Positions 53,195 to 61,035 of a DNA stretch of 64,000 nucleotides are shown piece by piece. Both the position numbers and the translations under genes were made by a program. The notes under the pieces were generated by a model. That model saw only the letters and a list, made by a program, of their open reading frames with translations, had not been told where the DNA came from and did not search any database. Every line of letters begins with the position of its first letter. The first letter of the stretch is position 1. Origin of the DNA: Amycolatopsis arida (lineage in GTDB: Bacteria > Actinomycetota > Actinomycetes > Mycobacteriales > Pseudonocardiaceae); assembly GCF_900115565.1 (NCBI RefSeq), contig NZ_FOWW01000010.1:161038-225037 (forward strand), in the 5' to 3' direction.

Positions 53195-55003
53195 TTACCA
53201 GGAGCGGAGGGTGGCGATGCGCTCCTCGAGCTGCTCGACGGTGGCCATCGCCGTGGGCGGGCCGCCGCAGACTCGGCGCAGCTCGTTATGGATCACGCCG
53301 TGCGGCTTGTTGGTCCGGTGGTGGTACATCCCCACCAGCGCGTTCAGCTCCTTGCGCAGCGCGTGGATCCGCTCCCCCACGCTGCGCGGCCGCGGCGCCT
53401 CCTCCTTCTTCCGCTCCTCCGCCGGCTTGCGTCGCTTCGCGTCGGCGAGTTGCTCCTCCTGCCGCTTGCGCAGCAGGGCCCGCACCTGGTCGGGCTCGAG
53501 CAGCCCGGGCAACCCCAGGTACTCCTGCTCCTCCTCGCTGCCGGAGAACACCGCCGTGCCGAACGAGTTGCCGTCGTAGATCACCTGGTCCAGCTCGGCC
53601 GACGCGCCCAGTGAGGTGAACGCCTTCTCCTCCTGACCCGGCTCGTCCTCGGTGCGGTTGGCCGCGGCGAGCAACTCGTCGTCCCAGCCGGCCTTCTCCC
53701 GGTGCGGCGTGCCCAGCACGTGGTCGCGCTCGGCCTCCAGCTGGCTGGCCAGCTCCAACAGCACCGGCACGCTGGGCAGGAACACGCTCGCCGTCTCCCC
53801 CGGCCGCCGCGCCCGGACGAACCGGCCGATCGCCTGGGCGAAGAACAGCGGCGTCGACGCGCTGGTGGCGTACACCCCGACCGCCAGCCGGGGCACGTCC
53901 ACGCCCTCGGACACCATCCGGACGGCCACCAGCCACCGCTGCTCGGACTCGGCGAACTCGGCGATCCGCCTGGTGGCCCTCGGGTCGTCGGAGAGCACCA
54001 CCGCCGGCGCCTCCCCGCTGATCCGGGCGAGGATCCTGGCGTAGGCCCGCGCCGACTCCTGGTCGGTGGCGATCACCAGCCCGCCGGCGTCCGGCACGCC
54101 CCCGCCGCGGATCTGGGTGAGCCGGGTGTCGGCGGCCTGCAGGACGGCCGGGATCCACTCGCCACCGGGGTCCAGCGCGGTGCGCCACGCCCTGGCGGTC
54201 TGCTCGGCGGTCAACGGCTCCCCCAGCCGGGCGGTGAACTCCTCCCCCGCGCTGGTCCGCCACGACGCCTCGCCCGAGTACGCCAGGAACACCACCGGCC
54301 GGACCACGCCGTCGGCGAGCGCGTCGGCGTAGCCGTAGGTGGAGTCGGCCTTGCTGCGCAGCACGCCCTCGCCGTCGGGCTCGTAGGTCACGAACGGGAT
54401 GGGCGCGTCGTCGCTGCGGAACGGGGTACCCGTCAGCGCGAGCCTGCGCACGGCCGGCATGAACGCCTCCCGGATCGCCTCGCCCCAGGACTTCGCGTCG
54501 CCACCGTGGTGGATCTCGTCCAGGATGACGAGCGTCTTGCGGTTCTCCGTGCGCACCCTGTGCAGGGTCGGATGCGCGGCGACCTGCGCGTAGGTGAGGG
54601 CGACGCCCTGGTAGTCGGAGGAGGTCACGCCGGTGGTGTTGCGGAAGTTGGCGTCGATGGCGATCCCGGCGACGGCCGCGGCCTGCGCCCACTGGTGCTT
54701 GAGGTGCTCGGTGGGGGTCACGATGGTGACCGCCTCGACCGTGCGGTCGGCGAGCAGCTCGGCGGCCACCCGCAGGCCGAACACCGTCTTGCCGGCGCCC
54801 GGCGTCGCGACCGCCAGGAAGTCCTTCGGCCGTCGCGTCAGGTACTTCGTCAGGGCGCGCCGCTGCCAGGCGCGCAGCGGGCGGGCGGTGGCGTCGTGCT
54901 GCGGTTCGGGTGCGGAGAACCCGCGCTGGGCGGTCCCGTCAGCCAGCGCGGAACTCCGTTGGGCCGTCTCCGACAAGGATGGTCCAACTCCTCTCGCGGC
55001 CAT
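53195..55003 (-). CDS. DEAD/DEAH-box helicase (Rv2917-like)
   Basis: 602 residues from ATG 55003; GTG 55015 would add four. Superfamily 2: LRAWQRRALTKYL (Q-like), Walker A ATPGAGKT, motif II ILDEIHHGG, motif III LTGTPFR, then the second RecA domain with VRMVSEGVDVPRLAVGVYAT in parts and motif VI QAIGRFVRARR. The C-terminal 150 residues are charged and coiled (RKRQEEQLADAKRRKPAEER) and end in LEERIATLRSW. Probably a DNA helicase or translocase in repair. It is a single gene, divergent from the YihY gene. Confidence 0.9.
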   Translation of the reverse strand: MAARGVGPSLSETAQRSSALADGTAQRGFSAPEPQHDATARPLRAWQRRALTKYLTRRPKDFLAVATPGAGKTVFGLRVAAELLADRTVEAVTIVTPTEHLKHQWAQAAAVAGIAIDANFRNTTGVTSSDYQGVALTYAQVAAHPTLHRVRTENRKTLVILDEIHHGGDAKSWGEAIREAFMPAVRRLALTGTPFRSDDAPIPFVTYEPDGEGVLRSKADSTYGYADALADGVVRPVVFLAYSGEASWRTSAGEEFTARLGEPLTAEQTARAWRTALDPGGEWIPAVLQAADTRLTQIRGGGVPDAGGLVIATDQESARAYARILARISGEAPAVVLSDDPRATRRIAEFAESEQRWLVAVRMVSEGVDVPRLAVGVYATSASTPLFFAQAIGRFVRARRPGETASVFLPSVPVLLELASQLEAERDHVLGTPHREKAGWDDELLAAANRTEDEPGQEEKAFTSLGASAELDQVIYDGNSFGTAVFSGSEEEQEYLGLPGLLEPDQVRALLRKRQEEQLADAKRRKPAEERKKEEAPRPRSVGERIHALRKELNALVGMYHHRTNKPHGVIHNELRRVCGGPPTAMATVEQLEERIATLRSW

Positions 55004-55065
55004 GGGTGCGCACACCCCTCCAGCGGCATGCGAAGGCCCTCACGGGTCGGGGCCGGGCCGGTGGA

Positions 55066-55125
55066 ATCGAACCGAGTCCCATCGAACCGAGTCCACTCGA
55101 ACCGAGTCCCATCAAGCCGAGGCCC
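55066..55125. repeat. Four tandem copies of a 15-bp unit
   Basis: Units at 55066, 55081, 55096 and 55111. The first three share TCGAACCGAGTCC; the fourth is degenerate (ATCAAGCCGAGGCCC). They sit in the divergent gap between the helicase and YihY genes. Confidence 0.9.
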
Positions 55126-55255
55126 AGGGTGAGGGCGCCGAGCCGAGCCTACCGGCCCGCACCGACAACGGCCGGCCCCGGCGCGCGCGAGATGGAACAC
55201 GCCGGTGGGGGGCGGCGCACCATCCCCCGGCCGATGGACCATGCTGGGCACTGCG

Positions 55256-56488
55256 ATGAGCGGACCAGCGGCGGGCGGTGCCCCGGACGGTGAGAATGTG
55301 CAGCGGTCACCCGCGCGGCGGAACGCGCGCAAGGGCCCGGTGACCCTGCTGCGCCGCACCCTGAGCAAGGCGTGGAGCGGCAACATCTTCTCCGAGTCGG
55401 CCGAGGCGGCGTTCTGGCAGACGCTGTCCCTGCCACCGCTGCTGCTCGGCCTGCTCGGCAGCGTCGGCTTCATGGGCGACTGGTTCGGACCGCGGATCGT
55501 GCAGGCCATCCACGACCAAATCCTCGGGTTCTCCGACAAGATCTTCAACGACAGCGTGGTCACCCAGATCATCGAGCCGACCGTCGACGACATCCTGACC
55601 ACCGGGAAGGGCGAGATCGTCTCGGTCGGCTTCCTGATCTCGCTGTGGGCGGGCTCGTCGGCCATGTCGTCGTTCGTCGACGCGATCACCGTCGCGCACG
55701 GCCAGTACGGCGTGCGCAACGAGGTGTGGCAGCGGGTCTTCGCGCTGCTGCTGTACCTGGCCGGGCTGGTGTTGGTGGTGATCGGGCTGCCGGTGATCGC
55801 GATCGGGCCCGACCTGCTGCCGGAGTTCTTCCCGCCGTCCTGGCAACCGACCATCAGCCTCTGGATCGGCGCGCTCTACTACCCGACGCTCGGGGTGCTC
55901 ATCGTGCTCGCGCTGGCGACGCTGTACAAGCTGGCGCTGCCCCGCAAGCTGCCATGGCACCGGGGCCTGCCCGGCGCGGCGCTGGCGATGGTGGTCTTCC
56001 TGCTCTCCAGCGTGGCCCTGCGGTTCTACATCTCGTGGATCACCACGACCGGCTACACCTACGGCGCGCTGGCGACCCCGATCGCGTTCCTGCTGTTCAC
56101 GTTCTTCATCGGGCTGGCCATCGTCGGCGGCGCGTACTTCAACAGCGCGATCCAGGAGCTGTGGCCGGCGAGCCCGACCCGGCGACAGCGGCGGAAGTGG
56201 CGCCGGCTGGAGATGGAGCGGGCCAACGTGCGGATGCGCGCGGAGGAGGGCCGCCGGCTGTGGGAGCGCACCACCATGCCGCTGCGCCGCCCCCGCCGAG
56301 CCGACCCGCGGCGGTCCACCGACTCCCCGGTCGGCGACTCACCGCCCGACGACGCCGCCGCGGAGGAGCGGGAGCCCGAGCCGCACCGGCCGGGCGGGGA
56401 GCCGCCCGGCCGGCCGGAGCCGGACCGGTCCGGGGACGACCCGGACCAGCCCGACCGGCGGGCCGAACAGCGCTCGGAGCACCGGTGA
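55256..56488 (+). CDS. YihY/BrkB-family membrane protein
   Basis: 410 residues. Basic N-terminus with TLSKAWSGNIFSESAEAAFWQTLSLPPLLL in shortened pieces, then six helices including LISLWAGSSAMSSFVDAI, the signature W-x-x-S/A-S-x region of the family, and YGALATPIAFLLFTFFIGLAIVGGAYFNSAI in parts. The C-terminal 90 residues are charged and disordered (rich in Arg, Pro, Asp, Glu). Function is unknown; a role in the envelope is suspected. ATG 55256 by comparison. Confidence 0.88.
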   Translation: MSGPAAGGAPDGENVQRSPARRNARKGPVTLLRRTLSKAWSGNIFSESAEAAFWQTLSLPPLLLGLLGSVGFMGDWFGPRIVQAIHDQILGFSDKIFNDSVVTQIIEPTVDDILTTGKGEIVSVGFLISLWAGSSAMSSFVDAITVAHGQYGVRNEVWQRVFALLLYLAGLVLVVIGLPVIAIGPDLLPEFFPPSWQPTISLWIGALYYPTLGVLIVLALATLYKLALPRKLPWHRGLPGAALAMVVFLLSSVALRFYISWITTTGYTYGALATPIAFLLFTFFIGLAIVGGAYFNSAIQELWPASPTRRQRRKWRRLEMERANVRMRAEEGRRLWERTTMPLRRPRRADPRRSTDSPVGDSPPDDAAAEEREPEPHRPGGEPPGRPEPDRSGDDPDQPDRRAEQRSEHR

Positions 56489-56604
56489 TCACCGCGACGT
56501 GAGTTGGGTCGCGGATGCACGACGAGGTGGCGTGAGCGACGGGTCCGGGCAGCGTGCACCGACCGCCGAGGTGTGACCCGGCGGTCAGCGCACCCGGAGC
56601 GCGG

Positions 56605-56850
56605 TCACTCGCCGCCGGGCGGCAGGCCGTCGAAGATCCGCTTGCACTCCGGGCACACCGGGGAACCCGGCTTCGGCGACTTGGTCACCGGGAACACCTC
56701 GCCGCACAGTGCCACCACGTGCGTGCCCATGACCGCGCTCTCGGCGATCTTGTTCTTGCGCACGTAGTGGAACATCTTCGGCGCGTCGTCGTCGGTGGTG
56801 TCGGTGCCCTCGGGGCGGGTGTCGACATCGGGCAACGTCTGCGTACTCAC
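56605..56850 (-). CDS. DUF3039 protein
   Basis: 81 residues. MFHYVRKNKIAESAVMGTHV, VALCGEVFPV and GSPVCPECKRIFDGL. His and three Cys suggest a zinc site. The family is small and actinobacterial; no function is known. GTG 56850 has GGAGAGG just upstream as ribosome site. Divergent from psuG. Confidence 0.88.
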   Translation of the reverse strand: MSTQTLPDVDTRPEGTDTTDDDAPKMFHYVRKNKIAESAVMGTHVVALCGEVFPVTKSPKPGSPVCPECKRIFDGLPPGGE

Positions 56851-56932
56851 CTCTCCATAATGCCCGACCGGACCGCGCCGACAACCAGGCCGGTGCGCCC
56901 CCGACCACCGCGATCGGTGAGGATGTGCCCCC

Positions 56933-57949
56933 GTGACGAGCGCATCCCCGACCCGCCGCGACCGGCTGGCGGTCGCCGCCGAGGTGGCCGACGCACTGGC
57001 CCTGCGCCACCCCGTGGTGGCGCTGGAGAGCACCCTGCTGTCCCACGGCCTCCCGCCCGGCCGCAACCTCGCCGTGGCGCGGCGGCTGGAGCGGGCCGTG
57101 CGAGACGCCGGCGCCGTCCCGGCCACCATCGCCGTGCTCGACGGCCGCGCCATGATCGGCCTCACCCCGGCCGAACTGGACAGGGTGTGTGACCCGGATG
57201 CCGGGCTGGCCAAGCTGTCGCTGCGCGACGTCGGCCCCGCGCTCGGCCTCGGCCGGTCGGGTGCGACCACCGTGGCCGGCACGGCCGCGCTCGCCGACGC
57301 GGTGGGCATCGGGGTGTTCGCCACCGGCGGGCTCGGCGGCGTGCACCTGCCCGCGCCGGGCGAGCCCGGCACCTGGGACGTGTCCGCCGACCTCGGCGTG
57401 CTGGCCCGCACCCCGATCCTCGTGGTGTGCTCCGGGGTGAAGTCGGTGCTGGACATCCCCGCGACCCTGGAGGTGCTGGAGACCCACTCGGTGCCGGTGC
57501 TCGGGTACCGCACCGACCACTTCCCCGCGTTCTACCGCCGCTCCTCCGGCCTGCCGGTGCCGCTGCGGGTGGACGACCCCGGTCAGGCGGCGGCAGCGGT
57601 GGCCGCGCACCGGGCACTGGCCGGCTCCGGGGTGGTGCTGGCCAACCCGATCCCGCCGGAGGCCGAGCTGGACGCCGCGCTGCACGACCGGCTGCTGACC
57701 GAGGGCATGGCGTTGCTGGCCGAACGCGGGGTGCGCGGCTCCGCCGTCACCCCGGTGCTGCTGGAGCACTTCCACACCGCCAGCGGCGGGGCGAGCCTGA
57801 ACGCCAACGAGGAGCTGGTGGTGGCCAACGCCCGGCTGGCCGCGGAGGTGGCCGTGCGAGGCGCGGCCATGAGCGAGCGTGTGAGCGAACGATTCGACAC
57901 AGCACCCCCGGGGAACGCCGCCGACGAGCGCGGCGAGGAGGGGGCGTGA
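56933..57949 (+). CDS. psuG: Pseudouridine-5'-phosphate glycosidase
   Basis: 338 residues. It splits pseudouridine 5'-phosphate into uracil and ribose 5-phosphate. Motifs: PVVALESTLLSHGLP with the base Glu, LAKLSLRDVG with the Schiff-base Lys, TVAGTAALADAVGI, VFATGGLGGVH, SGVKSVLDIPATLEVLET in parts and TASGGASLNANEELV. The C-terminal ~25 residues are not conserved. The stop overlaps the kinase start (GTGA), so the two steps of pseudouridine breakdown are coupled. Confidence 0.93.
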   Translation: MTSASPTRRDRLAVAAEVADALALRHPVVALESTLLSHGLPPGRNLAVARRLERAVRDAGAVPATIAVLDGRAMIGLTPAELDRVCDPDAGLAKLSLRDVGPALGLGRSGATTVAGTAALADAVGIGVFATGGLGGVHLPAPGEPGTWDVSADLGVLARTPILVVCSGVKSVLDIPATLEVLETHSVPVLGYRTDHFPAFYRRSSGLPVPLRVDDPGQAAAAVAAHRALAGSGVVLANPIPPEAELDAALHDRLLTEGMALLAERGVRGSAVTPVLLEHFHTASGGASLNANEELVVANARLAAEVAVRGAAMSERVSERFDTAPPGNAADERGEEGA

Positions 57950-58848
57950 CCGGCCCGGACGCGCCGGCCGTCGTGGTGGTCGGCGATGCCGGACTGGACG
58001 TGGTGGCCCGGCACGACGGCCCGATCGTGCACGGCGGGGACGCCCGCGCCGAGGTGCGGCTCACCGGTGGCGGCGCCGGCGCGAACACCGCGCTGTGGCT
58101 GCGCGCGTGCGGGGCGCGACCCACCCTGGTGGCCCGGGTGGGCGACGACACCGGCGGGCGGCTGGTGCGGGCCGAGCTGGAGGCCGCGGGGGTGCGCTGC
58201 GCGTTCGCCGTCGACCCGGACGCGGCCACCTGCTGCGTGGTGGTGCTGGTGGACGGCGAGGGGCAGCGCAGCATGCTGCCCGACCGTGGCGCCAACGCGC
58301 GGTTCGCCCCGGCCGACGTGGCCCCGGCGGCGCTGGCCGGCGCCGCCCACCTGCACCTGTCGGGTTACGTGCTGCTGGACCCGACCTCGCGCCCCGCCGG
58401 GCTGGCGGCGCTGGCCGCCGCCCGCGCCGCGGGGTTGTCCACCTCGGTGGACCCGCAGGCCGCGGCGCTGCTCACCGACCCGGACGCCTTCCTCGCCGAC
58501 GTGCGCGGGGTGGACCTGCTGCTGCCGAACATCGCCGAGCTGCGCGCGCTCACCGGGCGGTCCGACCCGGCGGCGGCGGGCGACCTGCTGGGCACGGTCG
58601 GCGCGGTGGCGGTGACGGCGGGTCCGGCCGGGGCGAGCTGGGTGGACGCGGCGGGGGTCGTCTCGGTGCCGGCGCCCCCGGCGACCTGCGTCGACAGCAC
58701 CGGCGCGGGCGACGCGTTCGACGCTGGCGTGCTCACCGCGTGGTTGCGCGGCGCCGGGCCCGAGGCGGCGGTGCGGGCGGGTGTGCGGGCCGGCAGCGAC
58801 GCGGTGCGCCAGGTGGGCGCGCAGCCGGTCCGCTCACCGGGAGGCTAG
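57946..58848 (+). CDS. PfkB-family sugar/nucleoside kinase, probable pseudouridine kinase
   Basis: 300 residues. VVVVGDAGLDVVARHDGPI, shortened, the GG motif in TGGGAGANTALWL, and the C-terminal DSTGAGDAFDAGVLTAWL with the catalytic Asp are standard PfkB features. Direct coupling to psuG suggests it is the pseudouridine kinase supplying pseudouridine 5'-phosphate, although ribokinase or adenosine kinase cannot be excluded from sequence. Its stop codon shares CTAG with the stop of the convergent DUF3099 gene. Confidence 0.88.
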   Translation: MTGPDAPAVVVVGDAGLDVVARHDGPIVHGGDARAEVRLTGGGAGANTALWLRACGARPTLVARVGDDTGGRLVRAELEAAGVRCAFAVDPDAATCCVVVLVDGEGQRSMLPDRGANARFAPADVAPAALAGAAHLHLSGYVLLDPTSRPAGLAALAAARAAGLSTSVDPQAAALLTDPDAFLADVRGVDLLLPNIAELRALTGRSDPAAAGDLLGTVGAVAVTAGPAGASWVDAAGVVSVPAPPATCVDSTGAGDAFDAGVLTAWLRGAGPEAAVRAGVRAGSDAVRQVGAQPVRSPGG

Positions 58849-59159
58849 CCGTCGATCACCCGGTGCTCGACGCGCTCGATCGCCCGCGGCTGGGGCTGGT
58901 AGCGGTGGACGTCCTCCCGCTTGCGCGGCGGCCGGTCGTTGGCGATCAGCACCGCGACCCAGGGCAGCGGGATGGACAGCACGATGAGCAGCACCGCCAG
59001 CCACCAGGTGTGGTAGAAGATCCCGGCCAGCACCAGGAACGGGAAGCGCAGCCCCATCATGATCATGTACTTGCGCTTGCGCGCGGCGTGCTGGTCGTCG
59101 TAGGAGGGCTCGGCGGCGGTGATCAACACCGGCGCGTCCCGCTTGTCCGGACCGCTCAC
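58845..59159 (-). CDS. DUF3099 membrane protein
   Basis: 104 residues. VLITAAEPSYDDQHAARKRKY, shortened, precedes two membrane helices (YMIMMGLRFPFLVLAGIFYH in part, and WLAVLLIVLSIPLPWVAVLIA). It ends with a basic cytosolic tail. The DUF3099 family is actinobacterial and uncharacterised. GTG 59159 is supported by AGGAGG 8 nt upstream. Confidence 0.88.
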   Translation of the reverse strand: MSGPDKRDAPVLITAAEPSYDDQHAARKRKYMIMMGLRFPFLVLAGIFYHTWWLAVLLIVLSIPLPWVAVLIANDRPPRKREDVHRYQPQPRAIERVEHRVIDG

Positions 59160-59198
59160 CGACACCACCTCCTGCCTCCATGTTCCCACCGCAGGCGG

Positions 59199-60473
59199 CT
59201 ACCCGACACCCGGGGCGGCAAACCGATGCAGCGCCGCGACGACCATCGCCTCCACGCCGGTGCGCAGCGTGGGGTGCGGCACCGGCGCGAACAGCGGCGA
59301 GTGGTTGGTCGGCACGTCCCGCTCGAACCGGCCGGCCGCCATCGCCCCCAGCACCTGGTCCGGATCCAACCCGCCGACCAGCCAGTACACCAGCGGCGCG
59401 CCCGCCGCCCTGGCCAGCTCGCCAACGTCCTCGCTGCCGGTGACCAGCGGTGCCTCCGTCGCCCGTTCGGCACCGAAGTGCTCGCCGAACACCGCGGCGA
59501 TCTCCTCCGTGGCCGCGGGGTCGTTGGTGGTGAGCGGGAACCAAGCGGTCTCGGTGATCTCCGGCGGCCGCGGGCTGCCGGCGGCGGTGGCCTCGCCGTG
59601 CACGATCCGCTCGATCGCGGCCCGCACCCTGGCGCGCACCGGCTCGTCGAACGTGCGCACGCTCAGCTCGAGCGTGGCGGAGTCGGCGATGACGTTGCCG
59701 GCGGTGCCGACGTGCATCGCGCCGACGGTGACCACCGCGGACTCGGTGGCCGCGAGCTCCCGGGAGACGATGGTCTGCAACCGCAGCACCACCGACGACG
59801 CCAGCACCGCGGGGTCGACCGTGGTCTCCGGGCGGGAGCCGTGCCCGCCGCGGCCGTGCAGCACGACCCGCAGCGCGTCGGTGGCGGCCATGAGCACGCC
59901 GGGCCGGGTGAGCACCCAGCCGGCAGGGCCGGGCACGACGTGCTGGCCGAGCACGACGTCGGGTGCGCCGGCGTGGTCGAACAGCCCGTCCCGCACCATC
60001 GCCGCGGCGCCCTCGCCGCGCTCCTCCCCCGGCTGGAACACCACGAGCACGGTGCCCGACCACCGGTCGCGGTGCGCGGCCAGCTGCTGCGCGGCGCCGA
60101 TCAGCCAGGTGGCGTGCAGGTCGTGCCCGCAGGCATGCATCACCGGTACCTCGCGACCGTCGGCGTCGACGCCGCGGGCCGTGCTGGCGTAGTCGAGCCC
60201 GGTCCGCTCCGCCACCGGCAGCGCGTCGATGTCGGCGCGCAGCAGCACGGTCGGCCCCGGGCCGGTGCGCAGCACGCCGAGCACGCCGGTGCCGGCGATG
60301 CCGGTGTGCACGGTGTAGCCAGCCCCGGTGAGCAGGTTGGCGAGGACCCCCGCGGTGCGGTGCTCGGCGAAGGACAGCTCGGGGTGGCGGTGCAGGTCGC
60401 GGTACAGCCGTTCCAGCGCGGGCACCCGCTCGGCCAACCCGGCCAGCACGGCGCGGCGGTTCTCGACGCTCAT
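59199..60473 (-). CDS. M20-family amidohydrolase
   Basis: 424 residues. The AbgB/HipO-like group, which cleaves N-acyl or amide bonds of amino acids. Metal ligands: Asp in LRADIDALPV, His pair in MHACGHDLHATWL, Glu pair in QPGEERGEGA, and the His in TNHSPLFAPV. The dimerisation domain is between about 190 and 300 (HGRGGHGSRP). No partner enzyme is adjacent. ATG 60473 is well placed. Confidence 0.92.
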   Translation of the reverse strand: MSVENRRAVLAGLAERVPALERLYRDLHRHPELSFAEHRTAGVLANLLTGAGYTVHTGIAGTGVLGVLRTGPGPTVLLRADIDALPVAERTGLDYASTARGVDADGREVPVMHACGHDLHATWLIGAAQQLAAHRDRWSGTVLVVFQPGEERGEGAAAMVRDGLFDHAGAPDVVLGQHVVPGPAGWVLTRPGVLMAATDALRVVLHGRGGHGSRPETTVDPAVLASSVVLRLQTIVSRELAATESAVVTVGAMHVGTAGNVIADSATLELSVRTFDEPVRARVRAAIERIVHGEATAAGSPRPPEITETAWFPLTTNDPAATEEIAAVFGEHFGAERATEAPLVTGSEDVGELARAAGAPLVYWLVGGLDPDQVLGAMAAGRFERDVPTNHSPLFAPVPHPTLRTGVEAMVVAALHRFAAPGVG

Positions 60474-60648
60474 CGCCCCATCCGATCACGGCGGCCGGTG
60501 CCGGGCACGGCGACTTCGGCGAAACCGCGGAACCGTCGGATCCGGCTGGTATACAGTCAAGGACCGTCCGTGAGGCCGGCCGGGTGGGGCCGGCGGCCGT
60601 GCCGAGGGGAATCCCGCTCCGGGAAGGCCCGTGCCGAGGGGATGCGCG
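60474..60648 (+). promoter_or_regulatory. Leader of the EACC1-caspase locus, with 13-bp direct repeat
   Basis: TACAGT at 60552-60557, within GTATACAGT, is a good -10, giving a leader of about 85 nt. CGTGCCGAGGGGA occurs at 60598-60610 and 60630-60642. The second copy contains GAGGGG, the ribosome site 7 nt before ATG 60649; the first copy is a duplicate of it. No upstream regulator gene is near. Confidence 0.55.
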
Positions 60649-61035
60649 ATGAGTGAGCTGCTGGTGACGCTGGCCGGCACCCGGGAGACCGGCGCGGAGC
60701 TCGACCGGCTCACCACCGCGCTCGGCCGGGAGCTCCGCGCGGTGCCCGGGGTCACCGTGGCCCGGCCCGCGGCGGCGGTGCCGGACGGCGCGAAGTCGGG
60801 CAGCGCGGCCGCCATCGGCCAGCTGGCCCTCACCGGCCTGCTCTCGGCCGGCACGATCGCCGCCGTCGCCCAGGTGGTGGTCGCCTACCTCAAGCGCCAC
60901 GAGGGCCGGTCGGTCACCTGGCAGCGGGGCGACCGGACCATCACCCTCACCGGCCACTCGACCGAGGAGCAGCTCGCCGTCCTGCGGTCGCTGCTGGCGG
61001 AGACCGACGATGAGCAGTCCTCGGCCGACGCCTGA
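60649..61035 (+). CDS. EACC1-like small protein (effector-associated constant component)
   Basis: 128 residues: an N-terminal alpha/beta part (ELLVTLAGTRETGAELDRLT, then LRAVPGVTVARP), a hydrophobic helix at about 52-81 (IGQLALTGLLSAGTIAAVAQ), then VVVAYLKRHEGRSVTWQRG, shortened, and a C-terminal helix. This matches, from memory, the EACC1 family of conflict systems, which precedes effectors such as caspases in multicellular bacteria. The helix may be a membrane or packing element. The gene overlaps the caspase gene by 26 bp, so the products are coupled. ATG 60649 has a good ribosome site. Confidence 0.72.
   Translation: MSELLVTLAGTRETGAELDRLTTALGRELRAVPGVTVARPAAAVPDGAKSGSAAAIGQLALTGLLSAGTIAAVAQVVVAYLKRHEGRSVTWQRGDRTITLTGHSTEEQLAVLRSLLAETDDEQSSADA

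Noticed and set aside
55004..55854. Minus-strand frame covering the 15-bp repeats
   Set aside because: It is mostly antisense to the YihY gene and has no family features.
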